Source: Bacteroidales bacterium | Lineage (GTDB): Bacteria; Bacteroidota; Bacteroidia; Bacteroidales; UBA932 | NCBI GenBank assembly: GCA_022653735.1 | Contig: JALCSU010000007.1 | Location: 1-64,000 of the forward strand | Direction of reading: 5' to 3' | DNA: 64,000 nucleotides | In this document: positions 27,890 to 36,522 of the stretch, piece by piece | Layout: the number at the start of each line of letters is the position of its first letter | How positions within the stretch are numbered: the stretch's first letter is position 1 | Translations under genes and position numbers: made by a program | The notes under the pieces: generated by a model | Databases searched by the model: none | Seen by the model: only the letters and a program-made list of their open reading frames with translations | Told to the model about the DNA's origin: nothing

Positions 27890-28258
27890 ATGAATATTTT
27901 AGGAAATATCCTCTGGCTGGTATTTGGAGGCTTGCTTACGGCGCTTTGGTACTTCATATACGGTTTGCTGGCCTGCATCACCATCGTAGGCATTCCATTT
28001 GGCATCGCACTTTGGCGCATGGCTGTGCTTTCACTTGCTCCGTTCGGAAAGAAGGTGGAAATAAGCCCTGACAGGGGCGGATGCTTCATGATCCTGTTCG
28101 ATGTGCTGTGGATACTATTCGGGTGGTGGGAGATTGCAATCGCTCACGCCATTCTCGGCTTGCTGTTCTGCATCACTATCATCGGCATCCCGTTCGGCCG
28201 CATGCATTTCCGTCTCGCAAAATTCTCTCTCCTGCCATTCTCGATGAAAGTCAGCTAG
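27890..28258 (+). CDS. YccF-family inner-membrane protein
   Basis: This is a small 122-residue membrane protein with two repeats of the same motif, ITIVGIPFGIALWRMAVLSLAPFGKKV and a second ITIIGIPFGRMHFRLAKFSLLPF (given here as the shared core GIPFG...K-x-SL-x-PF). Each follows a hydrophobic segment, which is the YccF domain pattern. Function of the family is unknown; it is predicted to lie in the inner membrane. It starts 13 nt after phosphatase copy 2, so it may be cotranscribed, and it is convergent with phosphatase copy 3. Confidence 0.85.
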   Translation: MNILGNILWLVFGGLLTALWYFIYGLLACITIVGIPFGIALWRMAVLSLAPFGKKVEISPDRGGCFMILFDVLWILFGWWEIAIAHAILGLLFCITIIGIPFGRMHFRLAKFSLLPFSMKVS

Positions 28259-28273
28259 AGACCCCAGCCGGCA

Positions 28274-29659
28274 TTAGTATGGATTACTGACGCTTACCGC
28301 TACTTCATCGACTCCGGTGCGCTCGTTGGTGGCCAAATCACGCACTGGGGCATATTCTTTTATAGAAGCAATCAGGCTTGAAAGATATTCCTTGAGGTCT
28401 GTCCATTTGTAAAAAGGCCCTTCAAATGGCTTCAGTGCCGGGATTGTCGCATCCATCTCGTTGTAGAGCAGACGGACGATTACGTCATTTTCCCGATTGC
28501 GGTAGAACACCATTTGCAGGTTCGACCCCATCGGGATCATGTCGAAATTTGCGAAGTGATTATGAACGGAGGCAGATTGCCATCTGTGATGAAGACCTTC
28601 GTCGGCAGGCAGGTCGTTAACTTTGATTCCGAGAGTGCCTATAAGCGGCAACAGTCCCGTGTCATGCCCGAATCTCAAATCCGCTGCCCTATCGCTGTTT
28701 TCCGCAAGCGCTGCGTCTGTCTTTTCGATGAAATCCTCTATCAGAGGCCTGGCTATTTGAGCGTAGAAATCCCCGGCTTCGGCTGAGATGCCGTAAGTGT
28801 AGTATAGCCTGGAATTACTTGGTATCCAGCATGATACGAGTTCGCCTACGGTAAGGTGACTGAATATATTAGGGCGAAATTCGGTGTTCGGGCTTATGCA
28901 TCCAGTCATATATGTTTGATACACAAGCTCTTTCGGCTTCTCTACCAATGAATATGCTTTAGCCGGGTCTTTGAACATTCTGCTGAAGAATCTGTCCGTG
29001 TTGATGAGGCTGTCCTTGAGGTGTTCCACGATGGCATCGCAGTCTTTGCCGTATTTCTCGGACCAGAGATCCATGCTGAGGTAGTCTAGGTATTTTGGCC
29101 CAGTCTGGTAGTGGACGTTAAGGTCATCATCATCTTTCAGCAACGTTTCCGTGAAGCTTGCCATGCTCACGAGGCACCTTGGCCAGTAGCTTGATATGCA
29201 ATCGACTTCTTTGCGTCCTTTGAAAACCTGCCTGAAATTGTCGTACATCCTGCCTGCTATGGCCTGATGCTCGGCCTTACCCCTTTCGGTAAGCATTCCG
29301 AACATGCCCTGATGTTCTTCCCAGACGGTGTCCAGCTGCCTTGAGAGCAGGATTCCTTCATCTGTCAGAAGCCCTGCGTTACGAGCTGAGTCCAGCACTT
29401 CTATTGCGTACCTGAATGTCGTTCCACTCTGATGATACCTGGAGCCGTGCCTGCCGTAATGGCTGATATAGAACGGCTTATAGCCTTTTGGCGCATCTGC
29501 TGTCGCCACGCCGGAATGTTCGTAATAGTGATATACTCCTGCCGCCCTGTCCGGGTTCTGGATTATCCTGTCTTTGTACCATTGGGCGCTGGCGTTCAGG
29601 CTTGGCACACAAAATGCAACTGCTAGCAAAAAGATGTGGAAGTGTCTAATTTTCAGCAT
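28274..29659 (-). CDS. Histidine acid phosphatase, MINPP/phytase-like (copy 3)
   Basis: The third paralogue has 461 residues and is on the opposite strand, with a signal peptide (to about NASAQ), SHYGRHGSRYH and RFGHDTGLLPL. It carries a C-terminal extension of about 20 residues (DLATNERTGVDEVAVS) that the other two lack. It ends 15 nt from the yccF stop. A TAACTTTG -7 element is present on the minus strand at 29709-29716, about 50 nt upstream, without a clear -33. Separate transcription from copies 1 and 2 suggests that the set may respond to different signals. Confidence 0.87.
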   Translation of the reverse strand: MLKIRHFHIFLLAVAFCVPSLNASAQWYKDRIIQNPDRAAGVYHYYEHSGVATADAPKGYKPFYISHYGRHGSRYHQSGTTFRYAIEVLDSARNAGLLTDEGILLSRQLDTVWEEHQGMFGMLTERGKAEHQAIAGRMYDNFRQVFKGRKEVDCISSYWPRCLVSMASFTETLLKDDDDLNVHYQTGPKYLDYLSMDLWSEKYGKDCDAIVEHLKDSLINTDRFFSRMFKDPAKAYSLVEKPKELVYQTYMTGCISPNTEFRPNIFSHLTVGELVSCWIPSNSRLYYTYGISAEAGDFYAQIARPLIEDFIEKTDAALAENSDRAADLRFGHDTGLLPLIGTLGIKVNDLPADEGLHHRWQSASVHNHFANFDMIPMGSNLQMVFYRNRENDVIVRLLYNEMDATIPALKPFEGPFYKWTDLKEYLSSLIASIKEYAPVRDLATNERTGVDEVAVSVSNPY

Positions 29660-29812
29660 ATTAATATATGAATATATCGCCGTGGCATCCGTGTAGCCAT
29701 GGCACCGGCAAAGTTAGGAAAACCTCCCCGAAATTCCTTCCATGTCACTGAAATGTAATAATTGCTAGTATTTTGCCTTATCGGGTTTCTTCACCCACGT
29801 CCGAATATCGGA

Positions 29813-31081
29813 TCATATGACAGTGTTATCGGCTAGGATTACTTTGTGGATGAATGGACTCTGGTGGCAGTATGGGATGTATGCGAGGGAAGGGAGGGGC
29901 TTGGTGATTATGAGGCTGGCGGCTTTCCCAACGGAGATGGAGCCCAAGGTGTCCGAGACTCCCATGGCGTAGGCCGAATTCAAGGTGCATGCGTTGAACG
30001 CTTGAGCTGGGGTGAGCCTCATCTTGATGCATCCGAGTGCCATTACGAAGCGCATATCGCCGGAAGGGGAGGAACCAGGATTGTAGTCTGAAGCCAGAGC
30101 CACGCCAAGGCCGGCTTTGATATATTCCTTAGCCCTTCCATACTGCATGTTCAGAAAGAAAGATGCCCCTGGCAGCATGGTTGGCATGGTTCGCTTGCCT
30201 CGCAAGGCTTCTATTTCGGCTTCGCCCGTGTCTTCGAGATGATCGACTGACAGGGCATCGTGGGCGGCAGCGATCTGCACTCCGCCAGAGCATGCCAGCT
30301 GATTCGCATGAATCTTCGGCACAAGTCCGTGAGCCTCACCGGCAGACATTATCCGGTCAGCATCCGAGACCGAGAAAAATCCTTCTTCGCAGAACACGTC
30401 CACGTATTCGGCAAGTTTCTCTGATGCCACGGCAGGAATCATCTCATTGCAGACCAGATCCACGTAAGCTTCATGGCTGTAACCCCTTCCGATCGCATGG
30501 GCTCCCAGGAAAGTGGCTTTTATCATGACACTGGTGGTTTCTTTTATGCGCCTGATGACTCGCAGCATTTTCAGCTCGTCTTCAAGAGTGAGGCCGTAGC
30601 CACTCTTGATCTCGATGGCTCCCGTCCCCTTGGCTGTCATCTCCTTCACCCTCTCCATGGTCTGCGAATATAATTCTTCTTCGCTGGTGCGGTGAAGAAG
30701 ATCGGCGGAATTGAGGATCCCGCCTCCTCGGGAGGCTATTTCGGCATAGCTCAGACCAGCTATCTTGTCAATGAATTCCTGTTCCCTAGAGCCTGCGTAG
30801 CAGATGTGGGTGTGCGAGTCACAGAACGTGGGTAGCACCATTCCACCTCCGGCATCCATGATTTCCCAGCCATCAGGCTCTGGAATGTCACAGGCAAGCC
30901 TGCCACGTCCGGCTCCAGGACATTCCGTCATCGGACCGAATCCTGAAATCTTGCCATTCTGCGCCAGCAGGTAAGCATTTTTTATGGATGTAACTTCGTC
31001 CATCTCGCTTCCCTGTTTGCGGAGCATCCCTGGCGGCGTTATTCCGGCCAGCTCGCCGATATTCTTTATCAGTATATTCAT
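29813..31081 (-). CDS. hutI: Imidazolonepropionase
   Basis: This enzyme hydrolyses imidazolone-5-propionate to N-formimino-glutamate, the third step of histidine breakdown. The 422-residue protein has the amidohydrolase metal motif FCDSHTHICYAG, the ETTSVMIKATFLGAHAI region, KIHANQLACSGG and the C-terminal ASDYNPGSSPSGD motif characteristic of HutI. It is the last gene of the operon ftcD-hutU-hutH-hutI, 37 nt after hutH. The start ATGAATATA carries the local GAATAT motif. Confidence 0.95.
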   Translation of the reverse strand: MNILIKNIGELAGITPPGMLRKQGSEMDEVTSIKNAYLLAQNGKISGFGPMTECPGAGRGRLACDIPEPDGWEIMDAGGGMVLPTFCDSHTHICYAGSREQEFIDKIAGLSYAEIASRGGGILNSADLLHRTSEEELYSQTMERVKEMTAKGTGAIEIKSGYGLTLEDELKMLRVIRRIKETTSVMIKATFLGAHAIGRGYSHEAYVDLVCNEMIPAVASEKLAEYVDVFCEEGFFSVSDADRIMSAGEAHGLVPKIHANQLACSGGVQIAAAHDALSVDHLEDTGEAEIEALRGKRTMPTMLPGASFFLNMQYGRAKEYIKAGLGVALASDYNPGSSPSGDMRFVMALGCIKMRLTPAQAFNACTLNSAYAMGVSDTLGSISVGKAASLIITKPLPSLAYIPYCHQSPFIHKVILADNTVI

Positions 31082-31118
31082 GAGCTAGTAATATTTTGGC
31101 ATCCTCTGCCTGCAAATG

Positions 31119-32600
31119 TCAGCTGATGAACTCGATAGATTTCTGGATGAGCGGATGCATGTAGGCATCGTCGCTAATGAACGGCACATCCTTGCGGTAA
31201 TCCTGTAGCAGCCTCTCGATTGCCTGCGAGGACCTGCCTCCCGAAAGCCTGTGCCTGAAATCCATTGCCTGAGCGGCATTGAACAGCTCGATGGCAAGCA
31301 CGGTGCGGCAATTATCCACCACCCGCACTAGCTTGGTCGCAGAATTCGAGCCCATGCTCACGTGATCCTCCTGCCCTTGTGAAGATGGAATCGAATCCAC
31401 AGACGCAGGCCAGCAGAGGCCCTTGTTCTGGCTCACTATCGAAGCTGCGGTGTACTGAGGAATCATGAAGCCGCTGTTGACCCCGGGATTGGCAACCAGG
31501 AATTTTGGAAGGCCCCTCTCGCCAGAGATAAGCTGGTAGATTCTGCGTTCCGAGATGTTCGCAAGTTCTGACATGGCAATTGCCAAGGTGTCCATGGGAA
31601 TTGCGATCGGCTCCCCGTGGAAATTGCCTGCCGAGATTATCATGTCTTCGTCAGGGAATATGTTAGGGTTGTCAGTCGCCGAGTTGATTTCGTTCTCTAT
31701 CACGGATTCTACGTAGCGGATGTTGTCTTTCACCGCCCCATGCACCTGAGGAATGCATCTAAATGAATATGGATCCTGCACGTGGACTTTCTGCATGTTC
31801 ATAAGTTCGCTGCCATCCAGCAATTTCAGGAAAGCCTCGGCAGTCTCCATCTGCCCGATATGTCTTCTCAGCTTGTGCGTGAGCGGCAGGAACGGCTCTA
31901 TCCTCCCGTCATAAGCCTCAAGCGACATCGCTCCTATCTTATCGGCCCATGCCGAAAGCTTCTTGCATTGGATTAGCGACCACACTGCATGAGCGCTCAT
32001 GAACTGGGTACCGTTCAGCAGCGCCAGGCCTTCCTTGGACTGCAGCCTGATTGGTTCCCAGCCCATTTCTGTCCAGACATCTTTGCTTTGTCGGATTTCA
32101 CCTTTGTAAAGCACTTCGCCGAGGCCTATCAGGGGCAGGCTCATGTGAGCAAGCGGTGCCAGGTCGCCGGAAGCCCCAAGCGAGCCCTGCTGATATATTA
32201 CTGGCAATATGTCGTTGTTGAACATGTCCACTAGCCGCTGGACGGTAATTAGCTGTGTGCCGGAATGGCCGTAGGAGAGGCATTGCACCTTCAGAAGCAG
32301 CATCAGTTTGACTATTTCCGGACGGACGGTGTCCCCCGTTCCGCAGGCGTGCGACATCACGAGATTGTGCTGAAGCGCAGACAGTTTGTCCTCAGGTATC
32401 GTCACGTTGCAGAGCGAGCCGAAGCCGGTGGTAACTCCGTAAACCGGCCTGCTGAGGTCTTCCATCTTGCTATCGAGGTACTTGCGGCACTTCTCGATAG
32501 CCGCCACGGCCTCTGCGCCGAGTTCGATCCGCTCGTGCTTTTCTATTATGTCTTGAATTCTGCCCAGGCTTAGGTGGGCGCTGGAAATTGTATGAGTCAT
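31119..32600 (-). CDS. hutH: Histidine ammonia-lyase
   Basis: HutH removes ammonia from histidine to give urocanate, the first step of the pathway. The active-site MIO group forms from the ASG triplet in GSLGASGDLAPL near residue 141. Other family motifs are YGVTTGFGSLCN and the C-terminal PSSQGQEDHVSMGS. The start at 32600 (MTHTISS) agrees with HutH length and leaves a 13-nt gap after hutU. A longer frame starting at 32633 would overlap hutU and add an unlikely leader. The sequence before the start is GAAGAATATATG. Confidence 0.95.
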   Translation of the reverse strand: MTHTISSAHLSLGRIQDIIEKHERIELGAEAVAAIEKCRKYLDSKMEDLSRPVYGVTTGFGSLCNVTIPEDKLSALQHNLVMSHACGTGDTVRPEIVKLMLLLKVQCLSYGHSGTQLITVQRLVDMFNNDILPVIYQQGSLGASGDLAPLAHMSLPLIGLGEVLYKGEIRQSKDVWTEMGWEPIRLQSKEGLALLNGTQFMSAHAVWSLIQCKKLSAWADKIGAMSLEAYDGRIEPFLPLTHKLRRHIGQMETAEAFLKLLDGSELMNMQKVHVQDPYSFRCIPQVHGAVKDNIRYVESVIENEINSATDNPNIFPDEDMIISAGNFHGEPIAIPMDTLAIAMSELANISERRIYQLISGERGLPKFLVANPGVNSGFMIPQYTAASIVSQNKGLCWPASVDSIPSSQGQEDHVSMGSNSATKLVRVVDNCRTVLAIELFNAAQAMDFRHRLSGGRSSQAIERLLQDYRKDVPFISDDAYMHPLIQKSIEFIS

Positions 32601-32613
32601 ATATTCTTCGCAA

Positions 32614-34641
32614 TTATATTCCTTTAAGCGCATCTCTCACGATGGAGTCATCAGCAAGGTTCGGTAGGGTGACCTTCAGGTCAGGGGTTCGCTCCATCTC
32701 GCGCCTGATGGCATGGGCCGCGCCTTCGTTGCGTGCCCAGCTCCGGCGCGCGATTCCATTGTTCACATCCCAGAATAACATCTCCTTTATATGCCTTGCG
32801 GAGTCGTCGGAGCCGTCAATCACCATTCCGAAGCCGCCATTGATGACCTCGCCCCAGCCGACCCCGCCGCCATTGTGGATAGATACCCACGTTGCACCAC
32901 GGAAACTGTCCCCTATGACGTTCTGGATTGCCATGTCGGCAGTAAACTGAGATCCGTCGTAAATGTTGGAAGTCTCCCTGAACGGGGAATCGGTGCCCGA
33001 TACGTCGTGATGATCGCGCCCCAGCACGATTGGAGCCTTGATCTTGCCGCTGCGGATGGCATCGTTGAAAGCCAGGGCGATTTTTGTCCTGCCCTCGCAG
33101 TCGGCATAGAGGATGCGAGCCTGGGAGCCTACCACCAGATTGTTTTTCCCAGCCTCCTCGATCCAATGAATATTGTCACGAAGCTGGCCCTGAATTTCCT
33201 CTGGAGCCGTGCGAGCCTCTTCTGCAAGCACCTTGATGGCAAGCTCGTCCGATTTCGCCAGGTCGGCAGGGTCTTCACTCATGCAGACCCATCTGAACGG
33301 CCCGAAACCATAGTCAAAGTACAACGGTCCCATGATGTCCTGCACGTATGAAGGATAGCGGAAATGCCCGTCTGCCATGATATCTGCCCCCGCGCGTGAC
33401 GATTCCAGTAGGAAAGCGTTGCCGTAGTCGAAGAAATACATCCCACCTTCAGCCAGCTTGTTGATGGCTGCGACTTGCCTTCGCAGAGATGCTTGAACTG
33501 CTTCCCTGAATTTCTCAGGTTCTGCCGCCATCATATTCTTTGATTCCTCCAGAGTCAGCCCTGCCGGATAATATCCGCCTGCCCACGGGTTGTGCAGCGA
33601 AGTCTGGTCCGTTCCAAGATCTACATGAATATGCTCTTCCGCAAGCCTTTCCCAAAGGTCAACGACGTTGCCGACGTAAGCCAGCGAGACGGTCTCCTTT
33701 TCCGACACGGCTTTGCGGATCCTCTGCAGCAGCTCGTCCAGGTTGTCGTGGAGCTCATCCACCCAGCCCTGGTCGTAACGCTTGCGGGCGGCCAGCGGAT
33801 TGATTTCGGCGATTACGCTCACCACGCCGGCGATGTTTCCTGCTTTCGGTTGTGCGCCGGACATTCCCCCCAGGCCTGCTGAAACGAAAAGCATCCCCTT
33901 CATGTTTTCTCGCGTCCCTGCAATGCCTTTGGACTTCAACTGCTTGCGGGCTGCATTCATCACCGTGATCGTGGTCCCATGCACTATGCCTTGCGGCCCT
34001 ATGTACATGTAAGAGCCTGCCGTCATCTGGCCGTATTGCGAAACCCCCAGAGCATTGAATTTTTCCCAGTCGTCTTGTCTGGAATAGTTAGGAATCACCA
34101 TTCCGTTCGTGACCACTACTCGCGGGGCATCCCGATGGCTCGGAAATAGTCCCAGTGGCAGCCCAGAATACATCGCCAAGGTCTGCTCCTCCGTCATGGT
34201 TGCAAGGTATTGCATGGTCAGTCTGTACTGCGCCCAGTTCTGGAATATGGCGCCGTTGCCTCCGTAGATGATGAGTTCGTGAGGATGCTGGGCGACTCTA
34301 GGGTCCAGGTTGTTCTGAATCATAGCCATGATTGCCGCAGCCTGCTTGCATCTGCAAGGGTATTCGTCAATCGGGCGAGCGAAAATCTCGTAGGATGGGC
34401 GGAAACGGTACATGTATATTCTTCCGTAGTCTTTCAGCTCCTTGGCAAATTCAGGTGCTAAGGTCGCATGGAACTTTGCAGGGAAGTAGCGCAGGGCGTT
34501 CTTCAGTGCCAGCACCTTCTCCTCGTCCGTCAATATGTCCTTGCGCTTCGGCGCATGGTTGATCGTTCTGTCGTAAGGCTTCGGCTCCGGAATCCTGTCC
34601 TGAGGTATTCCAGCTAATATTTCTTCTTGAAAGCTAGTCAT
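32614..34641 (-). CDS. hutU: Urocanate hydratase
   Basis: HutU adds water to urocanate, making imidazolone-5-propionate with tightly bound NAD as electrophile. The 675-residue protein shows the family segments IYGGNGAIFQNWAQY, TAGSYMYIGPQGIVHGTT, GLGGMSGAQPKAGNIAG (the NAD-binding glycine run) and GRDHHDVSGTDSPFRE. It is about 110 residues longer than the well-known proteobacterial enzymes, consistent with the long form seen in Bacteroidetes. It starts 1 nt after the ftcD stop, so the two are translationally coupled. Confidence 0.95.
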   Translation of the reverse strand: MTSFQEEILAGIPQDRIPEPKPYDRTINHAPKRKDILTDEEKVLALKNALRYFPAKFHATLAPEFAKELKDYGRIYMYRFRPSYEIFARPIDEYPCRCKQAAAIMAMIQNNLDPRVAQHPHELIIYGGNGAIFQNWAQYRLTMQYLATMTEEQTLAMYSGLPLGLFPSHRDAPRVVVTNGMVIPNYSRQDDWEKFNALGVSQYGQMTAGSYMYIGPQGIVHGTTITVMNAARKQLKSKGIAGTRENMKGMLFVSAGLGGMSGAQPKAGNIAGVVSVIAEINPLAARKRYDQGWVDELHDNLDELLQRIRKAVSEKETVSLAYVGNVVDLWERLAEEHIHVDLGTDQTSLHNPWAGGYYPAGLTLEESKNMMAAEPEKFREAVQASLRRQVAAINKLAEGGMYFFDYGNAFLLESSRAGADIMADGHFRYPSYVQDIMGPLYFDYGFGPFRWVCMSEDPADLAKSDELAIKVLAEEARTAPEEIQGQLRDNIHWIEEAGKNNLVVGSQARILYADCEGRTKIALAFNDAIRSGKIKAPIVLGRDHHDVSGTDSPFRETSNIYDGSQFTADMAIQNVIGDSFRGATWVSIHNGGGVGWGEVINGGFGMVIDGSDDSARHIKEMLFWDVNNGIARRSWARNEGAAHAIRREMERTPDLKVTLPNLADDSIVRDALKGI

Positions 34642-34642
34642 A

Positions 34643-36361
34643 TCATTGAATTTTAGAGTTCACGATGTCAAGTATCTCCTTCTCTTCCTGAACGGCTTTG
34701 GCGGCAATTTCGGCGGCCTCGCCAACGAGACGGTCAGCAGCATCCCTATCCTTTAGCCCTGCCGCATTGATTTTCACGTTGAGTTCTGCGCCCAGTACAG
34801 CAGACCGGGCAGCCAGAGCGCCCACGCCGGCATCCGAAACCGAATTCGGATTGCCTTCGGAGGCCATGGCGCGAGCAATCTCAAATGCCTTGAGGCTGGC
34901 TTTCATGGTGCGCAGAGGCACCTTCGTGGCATACAAGGTAGCTTCTTCAATGGCAGCGGCACGTGCCGCCTTCTCCTCATCTGTGCCCTTAGGCAGCCCG
35001 AAAGCAGCCATTATCTTGTCGAAGGCGGCAGTGTCCTCGTCCACGAGCGCAACCAGCTCGAGCATAATTGCCTGACCTTTTTCAGCCCAGTCTGAAAACT
35101 CTTTCCATCTATCGTCCCAGCCCCTCTTGTGAGCTGACAGGTTTGCGACCATGGTTCCCAGAGCGGCACCGAGAGCGCCCATGTAGGCAGAGATTGAGCC
35201 ACCGCCCGGGGCAGGTGACTCTGATGCCGTCTCGGCTGCAAAATCCTTCAGGCTCATCCTGACAAGCTTTTCCCTGCGAGCCTGTTCGGCAGGATCCACC
35301 ATGAGATATTCAATGACCTTCTCATGCGGGTCGAAAGGCTTCAGGTCGTCCAGGCTCATGGACTTCACCGCAATCTTGATGATTTCTTCCTCAGATATTC
35401 CCAAAGATCTTTCCTGTTTCTCCAGGTAATATTTTCCGGCATCAATCAGCACACGCTTAGGCACCAGTCCGACTATCTCTGCGCCAGTCACGCGCAATCC
35501 GCGAACTGTGGCGGCCCGGCACACCTCGTCGAAAGCAACGTGCAGGGGAGTCACATCGATGTCCGTGATATTCATTGAGACTTGCGCAATTCCATATTCA
35601 TCAATATACCAGCCGATCGCCTTGCACCCTTTCAAGGTGCCAGGCTCCCAGATGTCCTTCCCGTTGGCATCCTTCAGCACCTTCCCGGTAAGGCTTCCGC
35701 CCTCACGCTTCTTGCGGCCTTTCTCGCGCACATCGAAAGCAATCGCCATCGCACGTCGCACCGAAGTCGTGTTCAGGTTGAAATTCACGGCAACCAAGAA
35801 ATTGCGGGCTCCCACGTTGATGGCTCCGCTCTTTGCCACTGTCTCATTGTATTCCCCAGGCCCGAAGTCGGGAGCTCTGAGAGGATCTGCGATTTTCTCT
35901 GGCAGTGCCTCGTATTCTCCAGCCCTGCAAACCGCAAGATTCTTGCGTTCAGGCTTGAAAGCTGCCTCCTCGTAGCAGTAGCAAGGCACCCCGAGCTCCT
36001 CGTATATTCTTTTAGCCAAGCTGCGAGCAAGCTGCGCGCATTCCTGAAGCGTTATCCCCGCAACAGGCACAAGCGGTAGCACATCGCATGCACCGGAGCG
36101 CGGATGAGCCCCATGGTGCTTTCTCATGTCTATCAGCTCGTCAGCTTTCACGACCCCTTGAAAAGCTGCTTCCAGAACAGCCTCCGGCGTTCCAACGAAA
36201 GTCACCACTGTCCTGTTGGTCGCTTCACCCGGATCCACATCCAACACTTTCACTCCCTCCTCGCCGGCTTTGGCAGATGCTATAGCCGAAACTATTTTGT
36301 CAATCACGCTTTTATCTCGCCCCTCGCTGAAATTCGGGACGCATTCGATTATCTGTCTCAT
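34643..36361 (-). CDS. ftcD: Bifunctional glutamate formiminotransferase / formimino-THF cyclodeaminase
   Basis: The N-terminal two-thirds (about residues 1-335) begins MRQIIECVPNFSEGRD and contains DVDPGEATNRTVVTFVG and the RKHHGAHPRSGACDVLPLVP region (key part HHGAHPR) of glutamate formiminotransferase. The C-terminal part (about 385-572) contains SPAPGGGSISAYMGALGAALG, the start of formiminotetrahydrofolate cyclodeaminase. The enzyme moves the formimino group from formiminoglutamate to tetrahydrofolate and releases ammonia, so histidine is turned into glutamate and a one-carbon unit rather than formamide. It is first in the operon. The 161-nt gap to the divergent GH18 gene is AT-rich; no consensus promoter was found in it. 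Confidence 0.94.
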   Translation of the reverse strand: MRQIIECVPNFSEGRDKSVIDKIVSAIASAKAGEEGVKVLDVDPGEATNRTVVTFVGTPEAVLEAAFQGVVKADELIDMRKHHGAHPRSGACDVLPLVPVAGITLQECAQLARSLAKRIYEELGVPCYCYEEAAFKPERKNLAVCRAGEYEALPEKIADPLRAPDFGPGEYNETVAKSGAINVGARNFLVAVNFNLNTTSVRRAMAIAFDVREKGRKKREGGSLTGKVLKDANGKDIWEPGTLKGCKAIGWYIDEYGIAQVSMNITDIDVTPLHVAFDEVCRAATVRGLRVTGAEIVGLVPKRVLIDAGKYYLEKQERSLGISEEEIIKIAVKSMSLDDLKPFDPHEKVIEYLMVDPAEQARREKLVRMSLKDFAAETASESPAPGGGSISAYMGALGAALGTMVANLSAHKRGWDDRWKEFSDWAEKGQAIMLELVALVDEDTAAFDKIMAAFGLPKGTDEEKAARAAAIEEATLYATKVPLRTMKASLKAFEIARAMASEGNPNSVSDAGVGALAARSAVLGAELNVKINAAGLKDRDAADRLVGEAAEIAAKAVQEEKEILDIVNSKIQ

Positions 36362-36522
36362 GTTGTCATTAGTTGATATTTCCTTTCTGTTATAAAATTA
36401 TGAATAATTTTGGATATCCCTATCAAAAATGAAGAACTTTCTTCTAAAATATTAAATTTTCAAAGCATGTCGAAAGAAAAGCAAATATTGCTAACTTAGA
36501 CGAATAAAAATGACCAAGTCCG

